Of a DNA stretch of 5,598 nucleotides, positions 1 to 5,252 are shown piece by piece. Positions within the stretch are counted from its first letter, which is position 1, and every line of letters starts with the position of its first letter. Source of the DNA: Bacillota bacterium (lineage in GTDB: Bacteria; Bacillota; Clostridia; Peptostreptococcales; Anaerovoracaceae); contig JAFWVZ010000207.1 in the NCBI GenBank assembly GCA_017523605.1, forward strand, positions 1 to 5,598, written 5' to 3'. The notes under the pieces are model-generated. The model did not search any database. It was not told the DNA's origin and saw only the letters and a program-made list of their open reading frames with translations. The position numbers and the translations under genes are program-made.

Positions 1-755
1 AATACGTTGTAAGGATCCCGGGCGAAGGCACCGAGGAGATGATAGTCCGCAGCGACGAAAAGATCAGCACGGAGCTGGCCTGCAGACTGGGAGTGGACGC
101 GCAGATGCTCTATTTCGGAGACGACGGATCCAAGGTCACGGAATACATAAAGGACGCCGTAACCATGAGCTCGGATTCCCTTAAGGATCCCGCGCGCATA
201 CACGCGATGGCGGAGATCTACAAGACCATCCACCGCTGCGGTGAGAACACCGGCGTTCCGTTCGATGTGTTCGACATGGCGGCGACTTACGAAAAAGTCA
301 TAAACGACCTGAATGTTCCCATGTTCGACGATTACGCGGAACAGAAGGCTAAGGTAATGGCTATTAAGGACCAGATGGATAAGGCCGTAAACGCTCCGCT
401 CGTACCGTGTCACAACGATCCGCTCTGCGCCAACTGGGTGGAAGGCGACGGCCGCCTCTACCTGATCGACTGGGAGTACGCGGGCATGAACGACGGTATG
501 TGGGACGTTTCGGACATCTCCATAGAGGCGGAGTTCGGTCCGAAGGAAGACGAACTCATTCTGGAGGAATATCTGGAAAGAAAGCCCACAGTCACCGATA
601 AGAAGCACTTCCTTGCCAACAAGATATACGTGGACTACCTCTGGACGCTCTGGGCAAAGACCAGAGTCCCGTTCTCCGGACAGGACATGGAGGACTGGGC
701 GGTGGAGCGCTACGCAAGGATGAAAGAGAACATAAAGGCTTTCGAGGCGCTGTAA
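1..755 (+). CDS. LicA-like choline/ethanolamine kinase family phosphotransferase, 5' truncated by the window edge
   Basis: This is the C-terminal part (about 250 residues) of an aminoglycoside-phosphotransferase-fold small-molecule kinase, closest in pattern to LicA-type choline kinases, which transfer phosphate from ATP to choline in the cytoplasm for envelope decoration. The frame is open to the left edge and codes YVVRIPGEGTEEM before the first ATG (39). That stretch is the conserved beta-strand and loop of LicA-type N-lobes, so the ATG at 39 is internal and the true start lies outside. Catalytic-loop HNDPLCAN is at nt 411-434 (Asp 417-419, Asn 432-434). The metal-binding IDWEYAG motif follows from nt 465 (Asp 468-470), then GMNDGMWD. 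The C-terminal helical part (YLWTLWAK, ERYARMKENI) also fits LicA. Perhaps 40-60 residues are missing, and whether a nucleotidyltransferase domain is fused upstream cannot be seen. The stop TAA abuts the next gene's ATG. The family is secure; choline rather than ethanolamine or another alcohol is inference. Confidence 0.85.
   Translation, partial: YVVRIPGEGTEEMIVRSDEKISTELACRLGVDAQMLYFGDDGSKVTEYIKDAVTMSSDSLKDPARIHAMAEIYKTIHRCGENTGVPFDVFDMAATYEKVINDLNVPMFDDYAEQKAKVMAIKDQMDKAVNAPLVPCHNDPLCANWVEGDGRLYLIDWEYAGMNDGMWDVSDISIEAEFGPKEDELILEEYLERKPTVTDKKHFLANKIYVDYLWTLWAKTRVPFSGQDMEDWAVERYARMKENIKAFEAL
744..747 (+). promoter_or_regulatory. Ribosome binding site for the first thioesterase
   Basis: GAGG lies 8 nt before the ATG at 756 and inside the last codons of the kinase gene. 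The kinase stop codon touches that ATG, so translation of the two genes is probably coupled. Confidence 0.55.
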
Positions 756-1478
756 ATGTATTGCGTATCTTCATATGACAGCATAATAACCGCCAGTCAG
801 TGCGACTTTACCGGAAGGCTCGGCATGGCGCAGTGCCTGGACATGTTCATGGACGCGGCTTCAAGGCACGCGGACGAGATGCTGATGGGGCGCCGTGAGC
901 TTGCGGAAAAGGATCTGATCTGGATGATAACCAAAAACAGAATACGCATATTCCGCATGCCGGAAATGTCCGACACCGTAACGCTTACAACCTGGCCGCT
1001 CAGACCGGATAAGCTCCACAACGACAGATGCTATACCCTTAAAAAGGACGGAGAGCTTCTGGCTGTAGGAAAGTGCGAGTGGGTCAACTACAACTTCGTT
1101 ACCGGAAAGCTCAGTCCCGTATCCGCTCTGTTTGCGCCGGATGATGAATTCTGCGCGGACGACACCATCCCGGAGGGCTTCGACCGCATGAGCGGAGATT
1201 TCCCCGAACAGGTCTGCGAGTACAAGGTCCGCACCTCGGACGTAGACGTCAACAGCCACGTAAACAACACCAAATACGTCTACGCTTTGCTGGACATCTA
1301 CAGTTCGGCCGAGCTTAAGGCCCGCCCGATCAAAGAAGCGGAGATCATATACAAAAACCAGGTAAAGGAAGGCGAAACGCTTCAGATAAACAGAAGGCCG
1401 GGACCCGGCGGTGCTGAGGACTATAAGATCACTTCAGGGGATAAGACGGCATTGTTTGCCAGATTCATAAGAGGTTAG
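756..1478 (+). CDS. Acyl-ACP thioesterase (FatA/FatB-like, tandem copy 1)
   Basis: A 240-residue protein of the bacterial acyl-ACP thioesterase family (Pfam Acyl-ACP_TE), which hydrolyses acyl-ACP to free fatty acid and ACP in the cytoplasm. It has the expected double-hotdog layout. The N-terminal hotdog shows CDFTGRLG (16-23), a DMFMDAASRHAD helix (29-40), WMITKNRIRIFRMP (56-69) and DTVTLTTWP (73-81). The second hotdog carries DVDVNSHVNNTKY (162-174). That segment matches the plant D-x-N-x-H-x-N-N active-site motif, with Asp164, Asn166 and His168 all present. The downstream position where plant FatB has its catalytic Glu (YRREC) reads YKNQV (199-203), so Glu appears to be Gln202. The start at ATG 756 is supported by equal N-terminal length to copy 2 and by an upstream GAGG. 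It lies in the same frame as the kinase, separated only by TAA. Substrate chain length cannot be read from sequence. Confidence 0.88.
   Translation: MYCVSSYDSIITASQCDFTGRLGMAQCLDMFMDAASRHADEMLMGRRELAEKDLIWMITKNRIRIFRMPEMSDTVTLTTWPLRPDKLHNDRCYTLKKDGELLAVGKCEWVNYNFVTGKLSPVSALFAPDDEFCADDTIPEGFDRMSGDFPEQVCEYKVRTSDVDVNSHVNNTKYVYALLDIYSSAELKARPIKEAEIIYKNQVKEGETLQINRRPGPGGAEDYKITSGDKTALFARFIRG
1469..1474 (+). promoter_or_regulatory. Ribosome binding site for the second thioesterase
   Basis: AAGAGG overlaps the last codons of thioesterase copy 1 and lies 9 nt before the GTG at 1484. It supports GTG as the start codon, and its place inside the upstream gene suggests translational coupling. Confidence 0.55.
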
Positions 1479-1483
1479 ACCTA

Positions 1484-2209
1484 GTGCTGAATAAGCTCGT
1501 AACTGAATATAAAGTGCCGCCCAGCATGTGCGATACAGAAGGACGTCTCGGAGTAACGAATTCCTTTGATCTTTTCATGGACATGGCTGCCGCTCATTCC
1601 GACCTTATGGGAAACGGCGTGCAGGATCTGCTCAAGAAGAACTGCTTCTGGGTAACCACAAAGACCATGATACAGTTTTTCAGAAGACCCTATCTCGGCG
1701 AGACCGTGGAGCTTTCCACGTGGCCGGAGGCCGCAAAGATGTTCAGAGGAAACAGGGATTACGCCGTCCGCTCCGCAAAGGGCGATATTCTGCTCTGCGG
1801 AAAGACCGAATGGACCATACTGGACAAGAACAGCGGGGAATATCTGAGCGTAGCCGACGCGTATCCTGAGGACTTTAAGTTCTGCGAAGATATCGCAGCT
1901 CCGCAGAACTTTTTCAGGATGCAGGCTGATTTCGATGCGGTCCCCATTGGCAGTATAAAAGTGTTTAATCAGGATACGGACTTTGTGGGTCACATGAACA
2001 ATGTGGCCTACGTAAGAGCGTTTGCAAACTGCTTCAGCGCCGCGGAGTGGCGCAGGCTTTCCGTAAAGGAACTGGAGATCCACTTCCGCAGACCTTGCTT
2101 CGAAGGAGACGTCCTGGAGTTTTATACCGGTGTCCGCGGAGAAGACGGTTACGTTCCCGTACGCGCAGAAGCCGGCGGTGAGGTAAAAGTTCTGATACGG
2201 TATAAATGA
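1484..2209 (+). CDS. Acyl-ACP thioesterase (tandem copy 2, altered active-site motif)
   Basis: A 241-residue paralogue of the preceding gene, five nucleotides downstream and starting at GTG. The N-terminus aligns without gaps (CDTEGRLG at 16-23). Over the segment DLFMD...STWP (29-81), 24 of 53 residues are identical to copy 1 by hand alignment, so the pair arose by duplication or both derive from the same subfamily. The N-terminal hotdog is well kept (FWVTTKTMIQFFRRP, ETVELSTWP). The active-site segment reads DTDFVGHMNNVAY (164-176). Asp166 and His170 are retained, but the Asn of D-x-N-x-H is Val168. The plant YRREC position reads FRRPC (201-205), so the Glu is Pro204 while the adjacent Cys205 is kept. 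It may be a thioesterase with altered mechanism, a regulatory or heterodimer partner, or a non-hydrolytic acyl-ACP binder. The family call is firm; activity is uncertain. It is the last gene of the operon before the terminator at 2238. Confidence 0.82.
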   Translation: MLNKLVTEYKVPPSMCDTEGRLGVTNSFDLFMDMAAAHSDLMGNGVQDLLKKNCFWVTTKTMIQFFRRPYLGETVELSTWPEAAKMFRGNRDYAVRSAKGDILLCGKTEWTILDKNSGEYLSVADAYPEDFKFCEDIAAPQNFFRMQADFDAVPIGSIKVFNQDTDFVGHMNNVAYVRAFANCFSAAEWRRLSVKELEIHFRRPCFEGDVLEFYTGVRGEDGYVPVRAEAGGEVKVLIRYK

Positions 2210-2237
2210 CAGTAATTACTATTTTATAAGAATAACA

Positions 2238-2270
2238 AAAGACCGGAGCGTCAGATTCCGGTCTTTCTTT
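2238..2270. terminator. Intrinsic terminator, probably bidirectional
   Basis: A perfect 10-bp stem (2238-2247 with 2257-2266, AAAGACCGGA / TCCGGTCTTT) closes a 9-nt loop and is followed on the + strand by CTTTTTAATTATTTT. It lies 28 nt after the thioesterase operon stop. The same hairpin is 18 nt beyond the stop of the convergent CYTH gene. On the minus strand it is followed by TTTTGTTATTC, a usable but weaker U-tract. Confidence 0.9.
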
Positions 2271-2284
2271 TTAATTATTTTCCT

Positions 2285-2971
2285 TTAGTCTTCTTCGAAC
2301 TCGTCTTCCGGGTCGGCTGCAAGGGCAGCCCCTTCGGTCTCCGGGGAGTCCTTCAGCAGCTGAAGTCCTCTGGAATATTTGGATCTGGGCTCCAGTGTAA
2401 GTCCGTATTTTTCTGCGACTATCTCTCCGAGCTCCAGGACAGCTAAGGGATCCGGTCCGGCGTAGTGCTCCAGCTCCAGTTCCAGTATCGGGGCGGTTCC
2501 GTACGGGGTGATTATGTCCCCGCGGTCTACCGCCAGCTCTATCACGTTTCTGTCGTATATCAGCCTTCTGCGGCTTCTGTCGAACTTCATCTCCAGCAGG
2601 GGAACAAGAGGGGACTTTTCTGCGGCTTCTTTCAGGGTGCTTGCGATAGGAGTAGCAGAAAGAATTGAGACGTCCGGAACTTCCGATGCTTTTTCTACAG
2701 GCACAGGTATGTTGACTTCCTCTCGCGCGTGAACTGCACCTTTTACAGTGCCGCCCCATTTAGCGGTGCAGAAAGCGGTGGAGCCTTCGCTGCGCACTCT
2801 GAGCGTTATCCCGAGTTTGCTTAAGCTCCGGTCCTCTGTATCGTAATAGACCGCTCTTAAAGGAACGGTCTCTGTCTCTTCGTCTTTAGCGTATTCGTCC
2901 CAGAAACTGTCCGCCAGTATTTCGCTGACGGTCTCCGGTGAAGGGACTGCATATTTTACTTCTATCTCCAT
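2285..2971 (-). CDS. CYTH-domain protein (triphosphate tunnel metalloenzyme, probable inorganic triphosphatase)
   Basis: A 228-residue CYTH-superfamily protein. These enzymes bind a triphosphate inside a beta-barrel tunnel with divalent metal; bacterial stand-alone members mostly hydrolyse inorganic triphosphate, while some are class IV adenylate cyclases or thiamine triphosphatases. The hallmark ExExK motif is at the very N-terminus (Glu2, Glu4, Lys6). Further family features in order are YYDT (42-45), GITLRVR (54-60), TAKW with Lys71, RSRRR (132-136), ELAVDRGDI (145-153), ELELE (164-168) and SKYSRG (197-202). There is no CHAD domain. About 25 residues after the barrel form an acidic tail (DPEDEFEED), which is likely disordered. 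ATG at 2971 is chosen because GGAGG lies 5 nt upstream and ExExK follows immediately. The in-frame TTG (3025) and ATG (2983) further upstream are rejected because the first has no such site and the second overlaps the ribosome binding site. It is convergent with the thioesterases and divergent from tig. The exact substrate is inference. Confidence 0.87.
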   Translation of the reverse strand: MEIEVKYAVPSPETVSEILADSFWDEYAKDEETETVPLRAVYYDTEDRSLSKLGITLRVRSEGSTAFCTAKWGGTVKGAVHAREEVNIPVPVEKASEVPDVSILSATPIASTLKEAAEKSPLVPLLEMKFDRSRRRLIYDRNVIELAVDRGDIITPYGTAPILELELEHYAGPDPLAVLELGEIVAEKYGLTLEPRSKYSRGLQLLKDSPETEGAALAADPEDEFEED

Positions 2972-2976
2972 GTTTA

Positions 2977-2981
2977 CCTCC
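2977..2981 (-). promoter_or_regulatory. Ribosome binding site deciding the CYTH start
   Basis: GGAGG on the minus strand is followed by TAAAC and then ATG at 2971. It rules out the in-frame ATG at 2983, which overlaps this site. Confidence 0.8.
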
Positions 2982-2996
2982 ATGCGAAGCCAGAAG

Positions 2997-3025
2997 ATAT
3001 TAGCACGGTGCGCCGAATAATGCAA
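2997..3025 (-). promoter_or_regulatory. Candidate sigma-A promoter for the CYTH gene
   Basis: On the minus strand, TTGCAT (3020-3025) and TAATAT (2997-3002) are separated by 17 nt. The -35 box matches consensus at 3 of 6 positions and the -10 at 4 of 6. Transcription would start about 10-20 nt before the ribosome binding site. Spacing and placement are good, but the boxes are weak. Confidence 0.45.
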
Positions 3026-3042
3026 CAGGCTTTATTTTTCCG

Positions 3043-3071
3043 TTGTTTTAGATTCCTTACTATGATATAAT
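3043..3071 (+). promoter_or_regulatory. Sigma-A promoter with extended -10 for tig
   Basis: A perfect TATAAT (3066-3071) is preceded by TGA (3063-3065), an extended -10 element. A TTGTTT -35 box (3043-3048) lies exactly 17 nt upstream, and AT-rich DNA (TTTATTTTT, 3031-3039) precedes it. The expected start site is near 3078-3080, giving a leader of roughly 35 nt. I see no CIRCE or CtsR operator, so heat-shock control is not supported here. Confidence 0.85.
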
Positions 3072-3101
3072 CCAAAATTGCCGTAATGGTAGTTATGATT
3101 T

Positions 3102-3107
3102 AGGAGG
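3102..3107 (+). promoter_or_regulatory. Strong ribosome binding site for tig
   Basis: AGGAGG lies 7 nt before the ATG at 3115. This is the best Shine-Dalgarno sequence in the window and fits a highly expressed gene. Confidence 0.9.
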
Positions 3108-3114
3108 ATATTCA

Positions 3115-4593
3115 ATGACAACTTCTTACGTTGGAAAAGAGAACAATAAAGTAAAGTTCACGATGGAGTTTACCGCAGAGGAATTTGAGGCCGCAATACA
3201 GAAAGTTTATCTCAGGAACCGCGGCAGGATCCAGGTGGACGGCTTCAGAAGAGGCAAGGCGCCCAGAAAGATCATCGAGGCCAAGTACGGCTCCGGCATC
3301 TTCTTCGAGGAAGCGATAGACGACCTTCTTAAGGATAACTATCCCAAGGCACTGGATGAGTTCGACATAGATCCCATAGACAGGCCCTCCATCGATTTCG
3401 AGGGAGAGGAAAAGATAGAGCAGGGCAAGGGCTTCAAGGTCGTAGTCGAGACCGAAGTAGCTCCGGAAGTGGACCCCAAGGACTACAAGGGCGTAAAGGC
3501 CGAGCGCGAGCTCCAGAAGCTGGACGAGACCGAAGTCGAGGCTCAGCTCAAGGCATTCCAGAAGAGGAACGCCAGAATGCTTACGATAGACGAGCCCGCT
3601 AACTGGGACGACACCGTAGTTCTGGATTACAAGGGCTTTGTAGGCGAGGATCAGTTCCAGGGCGGCACCGCGGACGATCAGCAGCTCGTCCTTGGTTCCA
3701 ATACCTTCATCCCGGGATTCGAGGCTCAGCTCGTTGGCGCTAAGGCCGGAGACGAGAAGGACGTTGTAGTTACCTTCCCGGAAGAGTATCACGCAGCGGA
3801 TCTGGCCGGCAAGGAAGCAGTATTCAAGTGCACCATCAAGGAAGTCCGCAGGGAGGAGCTCCCGGTACTGGACGATGACTTCGCAAAGGAAGCCAGCTCT
3901 TTCGATACTCTGGAAGAGTTTAAGGCAGACATAAGGAAGAGCATAGAGACAAGGATAGAGCGCTCCAACGAGAACGCAGGCAAGGAAGCCGTAATGGAAA
4001 AGATCTGCGAGCTCAACCCGGTAGACATCCCTGCAGTTATGGTAGACGACGAAGCCGATAAGATGTTCGACGAGTTCCGTCAGCAGCTCATGAGCCAGGG
4101 CATAGACATCAACATGTACTGCAAGTACCTCAACACCACTCCGGAAGAGATCAGAAAGGGCTACAACGAGGACGCAAAGAAGAGAGTCCACGGCAGACTG
4201 GTGCTTGCCGCCATCGCAGCCAAGGAAGGAATGGAAGCTACGGAAGAGGACATCGACAAGGAACTGGAACAGCTGGCTTCCGCTTACAACATGGAGAAGG
4301 ATAAGATCCTTCAGACCATGGGAGAAGGCTACAAGAAGCTTCTTGCCCAGGACATAAAGAACGGAAAGGCTCTGGACTTCGTATACGCGAACGCTAAGCT
4401 TTCCGAGCCCAAGAAGACCGCTAAGAAGGCGGAAAAGGCAGAAGGCGAAACTAAACCGGCCGCTAAGAAGACCACAAAGAAGGCGGAAAAGGCAGAAGGC
4501 GAAGAAAAACCGGCTGCCAAGAAGACCACCAAAAAGACAACTAAGAAGGCAGAGGCAGAAAAGCCCGAGGCTTCCGAAAATACTGAGGCATAG
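3115..4593 (+). CDS. tig: Trigger factor (ribosome-associated chaperone / prolyl isomerase) with repeat tail
   Basis: A 492-residue trigger factor, which docks at the ribosome exit tunnel, shields nascent chains and carries peptidyl-prolyl isomerase activity. The N-terminal ribosome-binding domain holds the signature GFRRGKAP at 43-50. The FKBP-like PPIase domain spans about 160-245 (VVLDYKGFVGED, LGSNTFIPGFEAQLVGAKAG, AVFKCTIKEV). The helical C-terminal chaperone domain runs from about 250 to 430. The chaperone body ends near residue 432, the usual family length. A further 60 residues form three 18-residue Lys/Ala/Thr/Glu repeats (433-486) plus SENTEA. This tail is in frame and not a frameshift product. 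The start is fixed by AGGAGG 7 nt upstream and a strong promoter. The gene uses no TTA, CTA or TCA codons, as expected for biased, highly expressed genes. clpP and clpX lie downstream, the classical quality-control arrangement. Confidence 0.97.
   Translation: MTTSYVGKENNKVKFTMEFTAEEFEAAIQKVYLRNRGRIQVDGFRRGKAPRKIIEAKYGSGIFFEEAIDDLLKDNYPKALDEFDIDPIDRPSIDFEGEEKIEQGKGFKVVVETEVAPEVDPKDYKGVKAERELQKLDETEVEAQLKAFQKRNARMLTIDEPANWDDTVVLDYKGFVGEDQFQGGTADDQQLVLGSNTFIPGFEAQLVGAKAGDEKDVVVTFPEEYHAADLAGKEAVFKCTIKEVRREELPVLDDDFAKEASSFDTLEEFKADIRKSIETRIERSNENAGKEAVMEKICELNPVDIPAVMVDDEADKMFDEFRQQLMSQGIDINMYCKYLNTTPEEIRKGYNEDAKKRVHGRLVLAAIAAKEGMEATEEDIDKELEQLASAYNMEKDKILQTMGEGYKKLLAQDIKNGKALDFVYANAKLSEPKKTAKKAEKAEGETKPAAKKTTKKAEKAEGEEKPAAKKTTKKTTKKAEAEKPEASENTEA
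4411..4572 (+). repeat. Three in-frame 54-nt repeats coding the trigger factor tail
   Basis: Units lie at 4411-4464, 4465-4518 and 4519-4572. They code KKTAKKAEKAEGETKPAA, KKTTKKAEKAEGEEKPAA and KKTTKKTTKKAEAEKPEA. Units 1 and 2 match at 47 of 54 bases, including an exact 27-nt repeat (4423-4449 and 4477-4503). Unit 3 is more diverged. The tail of 60 residues holds 19 Lys and 12 Glu, so it is net basic and probably disordered, resembling histone H1-like tails. Confidence 0.95.
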
Positions 4594-4612
4594 TCCTCGG
4601 CTTTGAAAACAA

Positions 4613-4638
4613 AGAGCGGGGCTTTTGGGCCCCGCTTT
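4613..4638 (+). terminator. GC-rich hairpin between tig and clpP, likely partial terminator
   Basis: A 7-bp GC stem (4616-4622 with 4629-4635, GCGGGGC / GCCCCGC) has a 6-nt loop TTTTGG. It is extended by A-U, G-U and A-U pairs down to 4613/4638. It sits 20 nt after the tig stop and 29 nt before clpP. Only TTTGCTTAATT follows, a poor U-tract, so it may reduce rather than stop transcription into clpP, or mark an RNA processing point. Confidence 0.65.
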
Positions 4639-4655
4639 GCTTAATTCAGGGGAAA

Positions 4656-4661
4656 AAGGAG
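4656..4661 (+). promoter_or_regulatory. Ribosome binding site deciding the clpP start
   Basis: AAGGAG lies 5 nt before the ATG at 4667. It excludes an in-frame TTG at 4625, which lies in the loop of the preceding hairpin and has no such site. Confidence 0.85.
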
Positions 4662-4666
4662 ATACG

Positions 4667-5251
4667 ATGAGCAGCTTAATTCCGATGGTAGTGGAACAGA
4701 CCTCCAAAGGTGAGCGTTCCTACGACATATATTCCAGACTGCTTAAGGACAGGATCATATTCCTGGACGGAGAGATAGACGATGCCGCGGCAAGCCTTGT
4801 AGTGGCGCAGCTTCTTTTCCTGGAATCCGAAGATCCGGACAAAGACATAAACATATACATCAACAGCCCCGGCGGCGTAATAACGGCAGGCATGGCCATA
4901 TACGACACCATGAACTACATCAAGCCGGACGTCTGCACCATATGCGTGGGCATGGCTGCGTCCATGGCGGCGTTCCTGCTTTCCTCCGGCGCAAAGGGCA
5001 AAAGATACGTGCTGCCCAACGCGGAAGTAATGATACATCAGCCGCTCGGAGGCACCAAGGGCCAGGCGGAGGACATTAAGATAGCCGCCGAACACATAGT
5101 AAAGATAAGAGAAAGATTGAACCGCATCCTTGCCGCAAACACCGGACAGACTCTTGAAAAGATAGCGCAGGATACGGACAGGGACAATTACCTCGATGCT
5201 CAGCAGGCCGTGGAATACGGTCTGGCGGACAAGATCGTGGAGAAGAAATAA
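4667..5251 (+). CDS. clpP: ATP-dependent Clp protease proteolytic subunit ClpP
   Basis: A 194-residue serine peptidase (family S14) that forms the double-heptamer proteolytic chamber and works with ClpX (or ClpA/ClpC-type) unfoldases in the cytoplasm. The catalytic triad is visible: Ser99 in GMAASMAA, His124 in VMIHQPLGG, and Asp173 in DTDRDNYLDA. The N-terminal LIPMVVEQTSKGERSYDIYSR segment is typical of mature ClpP and of the axial loop region. DRIIFLDGEIDD, LLFLESEDPDKDI and YINSPGG are core family motifs. Length is normal, with little or no propeptide. The start at ATG 4667 is set by AAGGAG 5 nt upstream and by the family N-terminus. It is preceded by tig across a hairpin and followed after one nucleotide by clpX. 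No separate promoter is apparent in the 73-nt gap before it, so transcription probably comes at least partly from the tig promoter. Confidence 0.98.
   Translation: MSSLIPMVVEQTSKGERSYDIYSRLLKDRIIFLDGEIDDAAASLVVAQLLFLESEDPDKDINIYINSPGGVITAGMAIYDTMNYIKPDVCTICVGMAASMAAFLLSSGAKGKRYVLPNAEVMIHQPLGGTKGQAEDIKIAAEHIVKIRERLNRILAANTGQTLEKIAQDTDRDNYLDAQQAVEYGLADKIVEKK
5239..5242 (+). promoter_or_regulatory. Ribosome binding site for clpX
   Basis: GGAG inside the last clpP codons lies 10 nt before the clpX ATG at 5253. The spacing is slightly long. Overlap with clpP suggests coupled translation, which would keep ClpP and ClpX synthesis linked. Confidence 0.5.
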
Positions 5252-5252
5252 A

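Noticed and set aside
39..41. ATG at 39 as the start of the kinase
   Set aside because: The frame is open upstream to the window edge and codes YVVRIPGEGTEE, a conserved internal part of LicA-type kinases. The true start is outside the window.
1481..2083. A 200-codon minus-strand open frame opposite thioesterase copy 2
   Set aside because: It is in the same codon register as the real gene and shows no known motif; it reflects avoidance of TTA, CTA and TCA codons. Similar shadows lie opposite thioesterase copy 1 (861-1259) and clpP (4676-5095).
2271..2759. A 162-codon minus-strand frame overlapping the CYTH gene
   Set aside because: It is Arg/Pro/Ser-rich without recognisable domains and lies in another frame of a well-supported gene.
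2999..3025. Possible CIRCE heat-shock operator upstream of tig
   Set aside because: Only a TTAGCAC half-site is present (3000-3006). The second half, GAGTGCTAA, is absent at the required 9-nt spacing.
2972..3025. Longer CYTH protein starting at TTG 3025 or ATG 2983
   Set aside because: The extra residues lack CYTH features, the TTG would overlap the candidate -35 box, and GGAGG placed 5 nt before ATG 2971 with ExExK directly following fixes the shorter start.
4594..4666. A separate promoter for clpP
   Set aside because: TTGAAA (4603-4608) resembles a -35 box, but no acceptable -10 box lies 16-18 nt downstream, where the GC hairpin sits. No CtsR-type repeat is visible.
3112..4707. A 531-codon open frame on the minus strand covering all of tig
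   Set aside because: Its codons are the exact reverse complements of tig codons, so it stays open only because tig uses no TTA, CTA or TCA codons. It has no convincing start signal, and its sequence (long Leu/Phe/Ser runs) mirrors the tig repeats.
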